Positions 13,072-22,988 of a stretch of DNA of 64,000 bases are shown here, one piece after another (position 1 is the first letter of the stretch; each line of letters starts with the position of its first letter). The notes below the pieces were generated by a model. That model was not told the origin of the DNA and ran no database searches. It saw only the letters and a list, made by a program, of their open reading frames with translations. Where the stretch lies: contig CP126205.1 in NCBI GenBank assembly GCA_030272155.1, positions 918,501 through 982,500 of the forward strand, given 5' to 3'. The translations under genes and the position numbers were made by a program. The DNA is from Tetradesmus obliquus. Its lineage: Eukaryota; Chlorophyta; Chlorophyceae; Sphaeropleales; Scenedesmaceae.

Positions 13072-13594
13072 CAGCAGCAGCAACAGCATACAGAAAGTGA
13101 AGCGCTCGTGCCACTCTGTGTAGAGCCTGTGGCGGTCAGCCACCCTGCAGTGCATGGCGCTGTCACAGTGCGCATGCTCAGCCGTTCAGCTGGTGGGCAT
13201 GCGTGCTGCTGAATCTGACCGGCAACAGCTCCTGTGCATGCTGTGTGTCAACGAAGTCAAGGTGATGTGGGGTGCATAGCGCTGCCACAGTCACTGAGTG
13301 TGCATGCTCAGCCATTCAATCAGTGGCCATGCACGCTGCTTGACACTGACAAGCAGCTGCTGCTGCGCATGTCGTGTGTCAGCACGGCTCATACCTTTCT
13401 ACCATTTCCACATTGCCGAAGAGCCAGTAAGGGGCCCTCAAGGGGGGGCTTGGGGCACTGTAGTAGCTGTACTTGGACCTGTGCAGGCTGAGCAGCAGCA
13501 GCAGCGCTCCCAGCACCAACGTAGCCAGCAGCAAGCCCGCGTTGCCACTTGAATGAGCCTCTATGGCGCTGTACAGTTCGCTCAACGGCTCCAT
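5686..13594 (-). CDS. Cytochrome P450 monooxygenase with many duplicated exons
   Basis: A membrane-anchored heme-thiolate monooxygenase. The first exon (13594-13395) encodes a start Met and a hydrophobic helix (GLLLATLVLGALLLLLSL) followed by a Pro-rich hinge. Further exons read by GT/AG and family pattern: 12996-12816 (HRLYTEWHERFGPF); 12215-12109 (GMLTHQDEGTWRAARRAI, helix C W-x-x-x-R); 11636-11357; 10369-10208; I-helix copies at 9136-8845 (ALTASETVPSS, with ET but no canonical AG); 8447-8049 (K-helix ExxR in YEAMRLYP); 7318-7204 (PPGVIVFPNLYAIM); and the PERW and heme exon near 6428-6240 (FSLGPKACAGQNLAM, with the Cys ligand). The C-terminal exon ends at TGA 5688-5686 after GLWLTATPRA. Nearly every exon has extra neighbouring copies, so the copy used in mRNA is uncertain in places. 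The clan is not assigned. Confidence 0.85.
6395..6950 (-). repeat. P450 PERW exon, five tandem copies
   Basis: The unit encoding LQFQPERWAQEHAEKD, which lies just before the heme-binding loop, recurs at roughly 6945, 6820, 6690, 6560 and 6425 (minus strand). Only the last copy runs directly into the heme motif. Three others read LQFQPERWAQEHAEKD or a one-residue variant in frame; the most upstream copy is diverged (LRLWPEDCARKAW). Confidence 0.85.
7195..7575 (-). repeat. P450 PPGV exon, three tandem copies
   Basis: The unit R-M-V-E-Q-P-T-R-V-G-P-Y-L-[VL] occurs three times. The copy at 7318-7204 is complete, with acceptor cttgcag and donor GTACGG. The two upstream copies (about 7435-7380 and 7560-7500) break off shortly after the shared start. 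A sense-strand CTG tract precedes the middle copy. Confidence 0.85.
7755..8115 (-). repeat. P450 ExxR (K-helix) exon, about three tandem copies
   Basis: The end of exon 8447-8049 (CLYEAMRLYPAGAPGAP, donor GTAGGC) is repeated at about 7985-7925 and 7825-7760, with E-A-M-R-like residues and a following Gly-Ala-Pro segment. The duplicated part is the last 60-70 bases of the exon with its donor region. Confidence 0.75.
8705..9035 (-). repeat. P450 I-helix exon, about three copies
   Basis: A-E-I-C-D-A-L-T-A is encoded at about 9030-8985, where the copy runs into a repeat and lacks the ET motif. It recurs at about 8935-8845 with the full TASETVPSSIMWTL end and donor GTGAGT. A shorter third copy (TASETVPSS) is at about 8775-8715, also followed by GTGAGT. 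A (CTG)n tract and CAG acceptor precede the second copy. Confidence 0.8.
9255..10275 (-). repeat. P450 exon-end array, eight to nine copies
   Basis: The unit D-D-H-S-L-A-G-C-L-M-R-I-T-D-K-H-G-N-K followed by a splice donor recurs on the minus strand. The exon copy is at 10275-10208 (GTGAGC). Further copies lie near 10020-9957 (K-N-G-N-K, GTGAGT), 9912-9847 (GTGCGC), 9790-9725 (GTGCGA), 9660-9600 (GTGTGT), 9550-9510 (GTGAGT), 9440-9390, 9310-9258 and about 10150-10095. At least four keep frame and a GT donor. The copies at 9912 and 9440 also share about 45 bases of upstream sequence, showing nested duplication. Confidence 0.85.
10285..11145 (-). repeat. P450 exon-start array, five copies
   Basis: The unit R-R-R-L-A-G-W-G-E-[SF]-I-Y-D-L-L-Q-Q-R-Y-A-A-A is found at about 10369-10285 (fused to the downstream half of its exon), 10560-10480, 10730-10640, 10960-10895 and 11145-11075. 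A (CTG)n tract lies beside most copies on the sense strand. The two most upstream copies carry substitutions, including a stop near the start of the 11145 copy. Confidence 0.85.
11285..11348. repeat. 11-bp tandem repeat just inside a P450 intron
   Basis: About six units of gtcaaaccatg (variants cacg, tatg, acatg). On the coding strand the array starts a few bases after the donor GTGAGT at 11356. Confidence 0.9.
11620..11905 (-). repeat. Copies of the start of P450 exon 11636-11357
   Basis: The acceptor and first residues (K-Q-Y-P-V-I-L-G-C-M) of the exon beginning at 11636 are repeated near 11900-11850 (K-Q-Y-P-I-I-L-G-C-M), with a shorter remnant of the acceptor region near 11775. Neither carries the rest of the exon. 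Confidence 0.75.
12185..13150 (-). repeat. Copies of P450 exons 2 and 3
   Basis: The start of exon 2 (V-A-D-R-H-R-L-Y-T-E-W-H-E-R-F) is present twice, at 12996 and about 13149, separated by the CTG tract. Its end (R-K-P-S-E-Y-T-A-F) is copied at about 12690-12610, where the short segment S-E-Y-T-A-F is itself repeated. The acceptor region of exon 3 (cctgcagg plus about 25 bases) recurs at 12315-12270. Confidence 0.75.
13000..13068. repeat. (CAG)23 tract, sense-strand CTG before a P450 exon
   Basis: 23 uninterrupted CAG triplets on the plus strand. On the coding strand this is (CTG)n ending directly in the CTGCAG acceptor of the exon starting at 12996. Confidence 0.97.
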
Positions 13595-13940
13595 GCTGCT
13601 TATGCAGCTGCGATCAACAACTTCTGCCTAGTGACCTGGCACGACTGAAGTGCCACAGCAACGATTCTCGCCCGTGCGCATAGCGCTTCTTCAGATCAGG
13701 TTAAAGAATGCTAATGCGGTGGAATTACTTGTGATCGGATCACGCCAGGAAGGCACCGAAAAACGTAAAACATGGGCTTAAATTTAGTTCATACACAGAG
13801 GGAATGCCATGTGGCCAAGTGAGTAGCACACGGTGCACTACGATCGTTTGATGCATGTGTTTTTTTAAACACGACGCTAAACATTTGTACTGCAAGAGCT
13901 CCTGCACGTGCGTCACTCTACCTGAGGGCAGTAATCAGCC
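13595..13940. promoter_or_regulatory. Divergent intergenic region between the P450 and COMT-like genes
   Basis: About 346 bases separate the start Met of the P450 (minus) from the first Met of the methyltransferase (plus), so both promoters must lie here or overlap neighbouring transcribed sequence. I see an A/T-rich stretch (ttttttaaac at 13861) but no unambiguous TATA element. The region is more AT-rich than its flanks. Confidence 0.5.
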
Positions 13941-16900
13941 ATGAGCCACATAGTAAAGCCCGTCTTTTCCTACTTAATGTTTGCAGTAGACCTTGTAAGG
14001 GTGAGTGATTGCGCGCTCCTTTTGGCGTTACAAGGCTTGCATGAGCGGGAAGTGACCAACCACCCCCTCACTTACCTCGTGGCTTTGCTTCTGCTGCCTT
14101 TGCTGCCGCTGTTCTCCCGTACAGGGGCGGTATCATTCATCAAACGGCAGGGAGGTGAGCGTGCGCCACCCTATGAGTACTTCAGCAGCACAGCAGCAGG
14201 GCGCAGGAGCCAAGCAAGCGCTCCTATGCATGGTTCCCTCAAGCTGCATAGCTTAAGCAATACTTGTGCACTGCACAACAGGCGCGTCTGCTGGAGCATG
14301 TGAAGAAGGTGGCTGAGGCGGGCAACCCTCAGGCAGTGCTGGACGCAATTGACCAGTACGCCCACTCACAAGAGTGAGTGCGCCAGCAGCTGCAACTGCC
14401 GCTGCTCAAGATAGCACTGTTCTTGAGCCGCTTGAAAGCCATTTGTCCAATGCACAGCGATTAGTTGATGCATGAATTGTATATCCTTTCTCCATTCTGT
14501 GATTTAGCAACAGAGCTGCTGATGCGGCACTTCCTTTGTGGGGCAACTGCAGGAGCCTGCTGTCTGCGCGTGCCATACTCGCACACACTTGCAGATCGTG
14601 TTGAATGCGGCTGGACCTGCCACCCTATATTCAACCAACAAAAAGTGCGCCGTTACATAACCTGCAAACCTGCTCAATCATCTGTCACTGCTGCTCCTGC
14701 TGCAGGTTCTTCATGAACGTGGGTGATGACAAGGGCAAGATCCTGCTGCAGGAGATGGACAAGCTGCCTGCACCACCCAAGGCCGTGCTGGTGCGTCACT
14801 ATGGTTGCTGTTGTGCAATGCCATTTTTGTGCCAGAAGATGACACGCTACATGCTGTTGAACCTAGCTCATGAGCGCGTCACGCGCAGTAGGGTAGTTGT
14901 ACTGTCCATTTGCTGCCAACTGCTGGACCTTGCCTTAGAAGCTGCTGCCCGACCCTTCTGGCTATTGATTTGCGACAACATGCTATCTGTTGGTGTGGTT
15001 GGCAATTAGAGCAAGCTGTCGGTGAGGTGGGGTGCCGTTGCGCACCGCAGTAAAGACGTCTCTGGATATAACATGAGAGATTTGGTGCTCAAGGGTGTGC
15101 ATTGTGTTTTACGGTGCTCACTCTCCTTTTTGGTCTCAGACCTGTGTTCAACCTGTTGTGGCTCATACCATCCAAGATGGCGCCAGGACCCACATGTAAC
15201 TATTCTCTTTCACTTTTGATGGAACAGTAAGTTGTCAGCTGTTACTAGATGCCGGCAAGATCCTGCTGCATGAGATGGACAAGCTGCCTGCACCACCCAA
15301 GGCTATGCTGGTGCGTCACTTTGTATGTTATTTTGGGACAAGTACGGCAGCATGATTGGGTTTGTGGTTGGTGACATGTTGTGTGTGTGCTGTCTGGCAT
15401 GTGCCGTGAAATGCGATGAGTGGGAGCAGGACTTGCAATTCAGCGCATGCATATGCTTGCACACAGCTCACAAGCATACCCAGCAGCCCTCGGTGCTGCA
15501 GACATGTGCATGGCATCTTCCACCGCCTTTGTTGCTACCCCTTCCATCATGCAATCACAGCACGTAGTAAGACGCATTGTAGCATGTGTTATAAGGTTTT
15601 GGGTAACGCTGCAGGAGCTGGGCACATACTGCGGCTACAGCATCATCCTGCTGGCAGCACACCTCAAGGACCCACAAAATTCACAAAATAACACGCATAT
15701 CAACACACTTCATAGCATTCTCTCTACACTGCGGGACCCAGCAATGCAATCTGCACATCACAACACTCATAGTATCATGTGTTACAACACTCGCTGTAAC
15801 GCTGCCGGAGCTGGGCACGTATTGCGGCTACAGCACCATCCTGCTGGCTGCGCACCTCAAGGACGCACCAACCATTTTGTTACAATACAATAACACTCAT
15901 TGTAACACGTGTTATACCACTCCTTGTAACGCTGCAGGAGCTGGGCACGTACTGTGGTTACAGCACCATCCTGCTGGCTGCACACCTCAAGGACCCCTCA
16001 GCAAAGGTGTACACCATCGACATCTGCGAGGAGAATGTGGAGATAGCAAAGCAGATGATTGCCCACGCTGGGCTGACAGAGCGCGTGGTGCATGTGGTGA
16101 AGCCACTGGACCAGGCGGTGCAGGTGCGCAGCAGCAGCAGCAGCAGCAGCGTGGTGCATGTGGTGAAGCCACTGGACCAGGCGGTGCAGGTGCGCAGCAG
16201 CAGCAGCAGCAGCAGCAGCAGCGTGGTGCATGTGGTGAAGCCACTGGACCAGGCGGTGCAGGTGCGCAGCAGCAGCAGCAGCAGCAGCAGCGTGGTGCAT
16301 GTGGTGAAGCCACTGGACCAGGCGGTGCAGGTGCGCAGCAGCAGCAGCAGCAGCAGCAGCAGCCAGCAGTGGCAGCAGTAGCAGCAGCTGCTTTGTGGTA
16401 GCGCGCAGCTGGTGATGTGTAACGAAAGCTGGTTGTAGCTTTCAAGGATGTGGAGAAAGCCAGGCAGATGATTGCGCACGCTGGGCTGAGCAACAGGGTG
16501 GTGCTGAACTGTCAATTCAACTGTGTTCTAACATGTTACAACTCATGTTATTACACACTACTGCTTGCAGGAGCTGCGTGCTGCGCTCAAGTCTCAGAAG
16601 GCCGACTGCTTTGAGGTGGTGTTCATCGACCACGAAAAGAGCGTGTACCTGTCAGACCTGCTGCTGCTGGTCAAGGAGCAGCTGATCAAGTGAGTTCCAT
16701 CTAACAACAAAAGCATGGAGGCGCGCGCCTGCAGACAACAGTGATCCTTTTTCACACCAGTGGCTATGCACTGTGTGTGCCACATGCTTTCAAATGTCAT
16801 CTGTCGATCTTGGCACAGCATCCTCATTTTGGGGAGAAGAGTGTGTACCTGTCAGACCTGCTGCTGCTGGTGAAGGAGCAGCTCATCAAGTGAAGTCCGG

Positions 16901-17030
16901 TGTTGCTGCAGTTGTTCTGTTGTGGCAGCTGCAGAAGAGACAAGCGCTTGCAGACAACCTTAGATCGCTGGTGCAGCTGACCGCGCACATGATGTGGGAC
17001 ATCACCCGTTCAACTTGTGCACCATGTTCA

Positions 17031-17075
<45 letters not shown>

Positions 17076-17261
17076 AGGGAGGGCAGCGTGGTGGTGGCAG
17101 ACAACCTGAAGATCCCCGGGGCACCCGAGTATGTCAAGTGGATGAAGCAGCAGAGCGACTTCAGCTTTGAGCAGCACTCCGTCTGCATGGGGCCCTCTGC
17201 GCTGTGGCTGCATGACATAATTGGCGTGAGTGTGTACAAGCCGGTGACAGCAGCAGCTTGA
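13941..17261 (+). CDS. Catechol O-methyltransferase-like, membrane-anchored
   Basis: An S-adenosylmethionine-dependent O-methyltransferase of the catechol type. The N-terminal exon(s) from 13941 encode a hydrophobic anchor (YLVALLLLPLLPLF), like the membrane form of animal COMT; their junction with the next exon is unresolved (GTATCA at 14130 fits in phase). Exons: 14282-14373 (LLEHVKKVAEAGNPQAVL), 14706-14790 (MNVGDDKGKILL), 15938-16123 (ELGTYCGYS SAM loop, then YTIDICEEN), 16571-16689 (VFIDHEKSVYLSD, metal-binding Asp), 17078-17261 (VVVADNLKIPGAPEY, the second metal site Asp-Asn). Phases agree from 14282 onward. The last two acceptors follow ttgcag and (CTG)n. The physiological substrate is unknown; a phenolic diol is the family's usual acceptor. 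Five sets of exon copies interrupt the gene. Confidence 0.85.
14706..15315 (+). repeat. COMT-like exon MNVGDDKGK and a truncated copy
   Basis: The exon at 14706-14790 (KILLQEMDKLPAPPKAVL, donor GTGCGT) has a second copy at about 15251-15310 beginning within the exon (KILLHEMDKLPAPPKAML, donor GTGCGT). The copy lacks the first eight or so residues and an obvious acceptor. A single gccaggacccacatgta element, the core of the 5151 repeat, lies near 15182. Confidence 0.85.
15605..16125 (+). repeat. COMT-like SAM-loop exon, three copies
   Basis: The unit gctgcag then E-L-G-T-Y-C-G-Y-S-[IT]-I-L-L-A-A-H-L-K-D appears at about 15608, 15798 and 15938. All three retain the acceptor and an open frame over 20 residues; only the third continues into the rest of the exon. 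The separating introns share aacactc/tgtaac-type sequence, so whole intron-plus-exon units were copied. Confidence 0.9.
16076..16378 (+). repeat. V-V-H-V-V-K-P-L-D-Q-A-V-Q-V units with (CAG)n spacers
   Basis: The last 45 or so bases of exon 15938-16123 plus its donor (GTGCGC) and a run of cagcag occur four times, at 16083, 16150, 16222 and 16293. The frame stays open across the array, so it could be read as in-frame repeats or as four competing donors. The CAG spacers have slightly different lengths. Confidence 0.9.
16430..16895 (+). repeat. Copies of two COMT-like exons
   Basis: At 16436-16510 is a rearranged copy of the exon 15938 interior (K-A-R-Q-M-I-A-H-A-G-L-S-N-R-V-V). At about 16838-16892 is a copy of the end of exon 16571-16689 (S-V-Y-L-S-D-L-L-L-L-V-K-E-Q-L-I-K with GTGAAG in place of GTGAGT). 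Confidence 0.85.
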
Positions 17262-17535
17262 TACTGCTGCTGATTGCTGCTGCTGCTGTGCGCGTGGGCA
17301 GCAGCTGGAGCGCAGGTTGTGCCTAGTGCTGCTGCTGATTCTGTCTGCTGCTGCTTTGTGGGGGGGATGAAGCAGCAGAGTGACTTCAGCTTTGAGCAGC
17401 ACTTGCACTGCTGATAGCACTCCATCTGCATGGGGCCCTCTGCGCTGTGGCTGCATGACATAATCGGAGTGAGCGTGTACAAGCCGGCAACAGCAGCAGC
17501 ATAAGGCCAGGTTGTGGCTCTTGCATTGCTGCTGA

Positions 17536-17572
<37 letters not shown>

Positions 17573-17595
17573 GGGCGTGAGCGTGTACAGGCAAT
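17140..17595 (+). repeat. Copies of the COMT-like C-terminal exon
   Basis: M-K-Q-Q-S-D-F-S-F-E-Q-H and the following M-G-P-S-A-L-W-L-H-D-I-I-G-V-S-V-Y-K-P recur at about 17367-17505. This copy contains an insertion with a stop after the first segment but ends in a similar tail, V-Y-K-P-A-T-A-A-A and a stop. A third fragment (gtgagcgtgtacagg) lies near 17577. Short CTG tracts separate them. Confidence 0.85.
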
Positions 17596-17599
17596 TGGC

Positions 17600-18425
17600 C
17601 GCAGCAACTGTAGCCCAGGCTGTGGCTGCTGCTGCTGCTGATTTTGTCTGCTGCTTTGGTTGTAAAGTTGCTGCTGCATCAGTACCAAGCATTTGCAAAG
17701 GGAGACTTCATTCTACAGTTGCATGTGTGTGGTGTATGTGGCTGGAAACATGCATGCACATATGTGCAGCATGTGTGTCGCATGCGGTGTTGGTTCACAC
17801 AGGCAGGGCTTGTGGGCAGATGCAACGCGCGCTGCAATGGACCGTACATATGCATTTGTTCTTATACATATGCTTGCTGTGCGGCAGCGTCGAGTGTCCT
17901 TGGAGTGTCTTTGGTGGATGAGTGGTGAAACCCAATCAAGCATTCTGCATGCAAATGCTGTGTCTGGCTGTTACATCTGGTGCTGCTGTACAGCACATCT
18001 GGCATGGTGCAAATGTGGGCTGGTGCATGTGTGGGTGCTGGCAGCCATTGGCATAGTGGTCATACTGGCAGCAAGGGGTTTTCTGCGTTTTAGCGTCAAG
18101 CTTACAGACAAGGGAAGAGAGGGCAGAGATGAAGGTGTTGCATTGGTGTCGAAGCTGATGTTGCATGAGTGCCACGTCAAAGAGAGATGCTGGGTGGCGG
18201 TTGCGTGGGGGCCAACTGGAAGAGGAGAGGTGGAGGACGTGTGTAACAATCAACTGTCACGCAACGGCGAATGTTACACTGTTATGCCGCCTCTATGGAC
18301 CACTCTTCTACTCTTCTCGTCTTGCAATGCAACCAGCTTCGCTACCAGCAACAATTGCGAAGGCTAGAATCCACGTCTCACCCAGCAGGACAGTGCCCCA
18401 CAGATTCCGTTACAAAATGGCAACG
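17600..18425. other. Interval between the COMT-like gene and the PHD gene
   Basis: The 3' flank of the COMT-like gene and a convergent 3' flank of the PHD gene. A 224-codon open frame at 17693-18367 has no domain pattern, a Cys/His-rich composition and no splice context; I do not call it a gene. Confidence 0.4.
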
Positions 18426-18429
18426 CCCT

Positions 18430-19125
18430 CACATGCCGCCAGCGCAGTGCGCCACGCGATCCTCACACGCCTCTGCCGGCAGCGTGTAGTCACCCTACCA
18501 ACGCCATGGGGGTTTTACTCGGCACGTTACCCCAGTTTTGGGGGTTTACATGGGGGTTTACTCGGAGTAAGCCGCAAAGCCTGTTCACTCGGCTGAGTAA
18601 TTGCACACATGCATCACATGCAGCGCTGCACTCAGGTCTGCAGGGCGGTGCCAGTGCAGTGCGACACAGAATCCTCACACGCCTCTGCCAGCAGTGTGCA
18701 GTCCTCCATCAACACATGCAGCGCTGCATGGGACACATGTCTGCGCAACCAGCAGCACTGTCATCAAAATGGTGAGCAGTAGCGCAACGCTGCACGCCAG
18801 CACCAAATAACACTCACTGATGCTGCAGGGTTCATCGGCAGGCTTGATGACAGCACAGGTATGTAGCCAGCGGCACACACAGCATTGGAAAATTCCTTAC
18901 ATGCTGCGAGTGCAATGACACACTGAGTCTTCACACGCTTCTGCCAGCAGTGTGCAGTCCTCCATCAACACATGCCAAGCACAACCACATGCAGCTTCAC
19001 GCGTGCACTGCTGCTGCTGCTGCTGCTGCTGCTGGCCTTCGGTGCTGCCCTGCAGCAGCAGCAGCTGCCCAGCCCTTTGCAGCAAGCCCACACTGTACTG
19101 CACAAGGCTGCTGTCTAGGCCTAAC
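18430..19125 (-). repeat. Extra copies of the 3'-terminal exon of the PHD gene
   Basis: The coding end of the PHD gene (L-G-L-D-S-S-L-V-Q-Y-S-V-G-L-L, a polyQ run, then H-V-L-M-E-D-C-T-L-L-A-E-A-C-E-D-S-V) is duplicated downstream. A long copy at about 19125-18897 ends C-H-C-T-R-S-M and TAA. Shorter, decayed copies lie at about 18780-18650 and 18500-18425. The long copy differs by scattered substitutions only and keeps its frame, so it could serve as an alternative last exon. Confidence 0.85.
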
Positions 19126-19145
19126 ACCACAAACCCTAAACCTGT

Positions 19146-19486
19146 TCAGGCCTGCAGGGCCGCGACAGTGCAGTGCGCCACAGAATCTTCACACGCCTCT
19201 GCCAGCAGTGTGCAGTCCTCCATCAACACATGCCAGGCGCAACCACATGCAGCTTCACGCGTGCACTGCTGCTGCTGCTGCTGCTGCTGCTGGCCTTCTG
19301 TGCTGCTCTGCAGCAGCAGCAGCTGCCTAGCCCTCTCCAGCAAGCCCACACTATACTGCACAAGGCTGCTGTCTAGGCCAAGCGCCACAAACCCTAAAAC
19401 CTGTGACAGCTGCGCATCTGGCAGCAGCAGCGCACGCGTCACGCTCCAAGCCACCGACAGCACATGCGATAGCACCTCCTGCACCA

Positions 19487-19521
<35 letters not shown>

Positions 19522-19777
19522 AGCCCAGCCTCAGCTTGTGCTCCCGTGTCACGGCTACTGCCAAAGCCAGCTTTTGCTGCAGCGAGCATTGCACCCAGTG
19601 CCGGCAGCAGCACCTGCACTGCAAGCTGCCGCTCCCGCTGCTGCTGACTCTGCTGCTGCTGCTGCTGCTGCACATCAGCCACCTGCTGTGTCAGCTCTGC
19701 TGCCTTCTCAAACACTCTGAACAGCATTCTCAGCAGGCAGGAGCCGCCTCCTCCTGATGAGTCCGGCTCGCCTGAGC

Positions 19778-19817
<40 letters not shown>

Positions 19818-20006
19818 TTTGGCTGCAGCAGTCGTGCCATCATTGCTGCTGCCACCAATGCTAGCTGATGCTGATGCTTCCAGCAAAACCGCCTGCCAGG
19901 CAGCTGATGCATCTTCCAGAACATCCAGCAGCTGCAGCAGAGCGTCTAGTGCAACCAGCCTGTTGCTGCTGCTGCCATGACCATCACCTTGAACAGATCC
20001 AGCTGG

Positions 20007-20076
<70 letters not shown>

Positions 20077-20303
20077 AGCACGCGCTTGATGATCCTGTGC
20101 AGCTCCTGCCAGGTGTGAGGGGCAATGGCTGCCACATCCCTACCAGGCTGCAGCAAGCACTTGACCTTAGCACACAGTGCACACATGTGCACCAGCAGCT
20201 GCAGCTGCTGAGCAGTGGCACCAGGCTGAGCATCAGTGCTGCTTGATGCGGCCACCGCTGCTGCTGCAGATGCCAGCACAGCAGCAGCAACCCTGCTGGC
20301 CTG

Positions 20304-20338
<35 letters not shown>

Positions 20339-20821
20339 CTTCTGCAGCTACAGCTAGCTGCAGCATAGCTTGCACAAGATCCCTCTGCTGCGGCAAGCAG
20401 GCACCAGATCCCTCTTCCGCTGCTGCTGCAACCTGCTGCTCTTGGCCCCTGCGGTTACCCACCCCAGTAATACCACTTCTCCTGCAACACACAGCCCTCA
20501 AGGCATCTAAGCATGGACGTGCAATGCTGCTGCCGGGCGCAGCCACCCTCAGCAGCTCCACCACCAGCTGCAGCAAGCCATCAGCCCGCAAAGCAGCCCA
20601 ATCCCAACCCACTGCCCCTGCAGCAGCACCAGCACCACCACCAGCACTACCACCAGCACCAGCCGATCCTGCTGCTGCTGCTGCTGCTGGTGCAAACACA
20701 TCCAGCAGCCGTGCAGCCAGGGCAGCATCCTCCTGCACTCCTGAGTTGAGCAGCTCCCGAAGCTGCAGCAGCCGCCGGGCAGAAGCTTCCACCCGCAGCA
20801 GCTGCCAGCGCAGCTGCAGGC

Positions 20822-20852
<31 letters not shown>

Positions 20853-20914
20853 TGGAGCTTGCGGCTGGCCGCCTGGTAAGCTCACTGGCTCGCTGCTGTC
20901 TGGCGTAGCAGCCA

Positions 20915-20949
<35 letters not shown>

Positions 20950-21429
20950 GGTTGAGCCTTGTCAGCAGCGCGGTGCCGCTTTGCTGCAGGCTGTGCTTGG
21001 CTGCCAGCCGCATCCTCACCCTGACCTGCTGCTGCTGCTGCTGCTGCACTGTCCCAGGCTGTCAGTGATGCAGCTGTACCTGCCATGCCCGCACCTCCAG
21101 TTTCTGTACCGTTGGCGGCTGGCGCTTTCTTGATCTTGTGCTTCTTGTGCTGCTGCTGCTGCTGCTGCTGCAGTAACGGTTCAGAGGCGGCCTTCCGCTT
21201 GTTCTTGCCAGCCTCAGCAGAGCTGCTGCCATGTGCAGCAGCAGCAGCTGCAGCAGCAGCAAAAGCAGCAGCAGCAGCAGCATCTCGCTCTCCAAACACA
21301 GCAGCAGGCTGCCGTCCTGCGCTGCTGCCATCTGCAGGTGCCGCTGCAGTGTCAACAGCTGCCTCACGCACCCCATTGGCGGCTGTAGCAGCAGCAGCAG
21401 CAGCAGCATGCTTGCCTGCTCCACTGGTG

Positions 21430-21461
<32 letters not shown>

Positions 21462-22938
21462 TGCTGCAGGATAGCTATGTGCCAGCACCTGCAGCCTGGG
21501 GTCTCTGTGAGAAGGCACATGCACTGCACCGCGCAATGCATTTTGAGCAGCAGCCCTGCTGGCTGCCACATTTCCAGGAGCCTCAGCAGCAGGCGCAGCA
21601 GCAGCAGGCGCAGCAGGGGCGCTGCCCCGAGAATGCTGTGTGCCAGTACCAGCACCAGCACCTGCTGCTGCTGCTGCCGCCGGCCTCAGCTCCTTGCTGC
21701 CATCATAATCAGCAGCAGGCGCAGCAGGGCCTCTAGTGCAGGAGTGCTTTGGGCCAGTGCCAACACCACCTTCTGCTGCTGCCGCCCCCCTCGGCTCCTT
21801 GCTGCCACCAGCAGCAGCAGCAGCAGCAGCAGCAGGCGCCTCATGCTCATGGCTGTCAGCGTCACTGTCGTTGTCTGCTGCGGCTGCTGCTGCTGCTGGT
21901 GATGGCGCCGCGTCCCGCAGCTGTCCCAGAATCGGGGCCACAGAGGCCCCAGTGAATTGAGTGCTCTGCGTGTTGGGTGTAGCAGCAGCAGCAGCAGCAG
22001 CAGTAGCCTGCGCCGCCCTCAAAGAGCCTCCAGCAGCAGCAGCAGCCGCCTTGGGAGTGACCAGGAGGTGATCATCGTCTCCCATCACCATCTGCTCTTG
22101 CTGCTGCGTGCCTGGCAGCTGCACATCGTTGTCAACTGCTGCTGCTGCTGCTGCTGCTGCTGCTCGAGCCTCTGCACCTGCTGCTGCCTGCATGCTGCGT
22201 TGCGGTGGCCCCATGCACCCATTCGCCAGCAGCTGCAGCGCACTGGCAGCAGCAGCATCCATGGACCGCACTGGACTTAAGCCACGCTGCTGCTGCTGCT
22301 GCTCATCTTCCTCGCTGCTGCCGGTGTCATCCAGATCGTCGATTACCCACTTGAGGTAATCCTTAATGCTTGTGCCCGTGCCGATTACATGCATGTTGTC
22401 ATACACCCTGTTGCTGTTCATGCCGTTGAGCACGTGACGCTCTGCTGCACTCCACGACTTGAATGCACTGCGGCACACACAGCAGCGCAGCACCAGCTGC
22501 TGCTGCTGCTGCTGCTGGTTCTGCGAGCTTCCTCCGGCTGCTGCTGCACCTGCTGCCGCACCTACTGTTGCTGCTGCCTTTGCAACATCAAACCTGCCTC
22601 CAACAGTACCCTTCCCAAGCTGACCTACCGTCAGATCTAGCTGCATCCCCACAGGTAGCACAGCATGCTTCAGCAGTCCCCTACTGTCCAAGGTTGCTGC
22701 ATCCAGCCCCTGCTGCTGCACCAGCCGCCGCACAACCTTCCTGCTATACCTACAGTACTTACGATCTGCTACTGCCGCCTCAGCTACCGACAGCTGCGGC
22801 GGAGACGGCGGCTTGCTTGCAAACTTGCACAGCTGCCACTGCTGCTGCTGCTGCTGCTGTGCTGGCGGCTGCCCCAGCTGCTGCGGCTGTGCTGAGTGAG
22901 CCTGCCGGGGCATCCTGAAGCCCTGCTGACCTGGCTTG

Positions 22939-22988
<50 letters not shown>

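Noticed and set aside
8840-13175. Poly-Leu and poly-Cys stretches inside P450 minus-strand frames
   Set aside because: Translations of intronic (CTG)n before acceptors, not protein segments.
17693-18367. 224-codon plus-strand frame after the COMT-like gene
   Set aside because: No domain pattern, no splice context, and a Cys/Trp/His-rich composition like other non-coding frames here.
19128-19398. aaaccctaaa and aaaccctaaaacc resembling plant/algal telomere repeats
   Set aside because: Only single units, one in each copy of the PHD terminal exon; they encode V-L-G-L/F-V-A-L-G on the minus strand.
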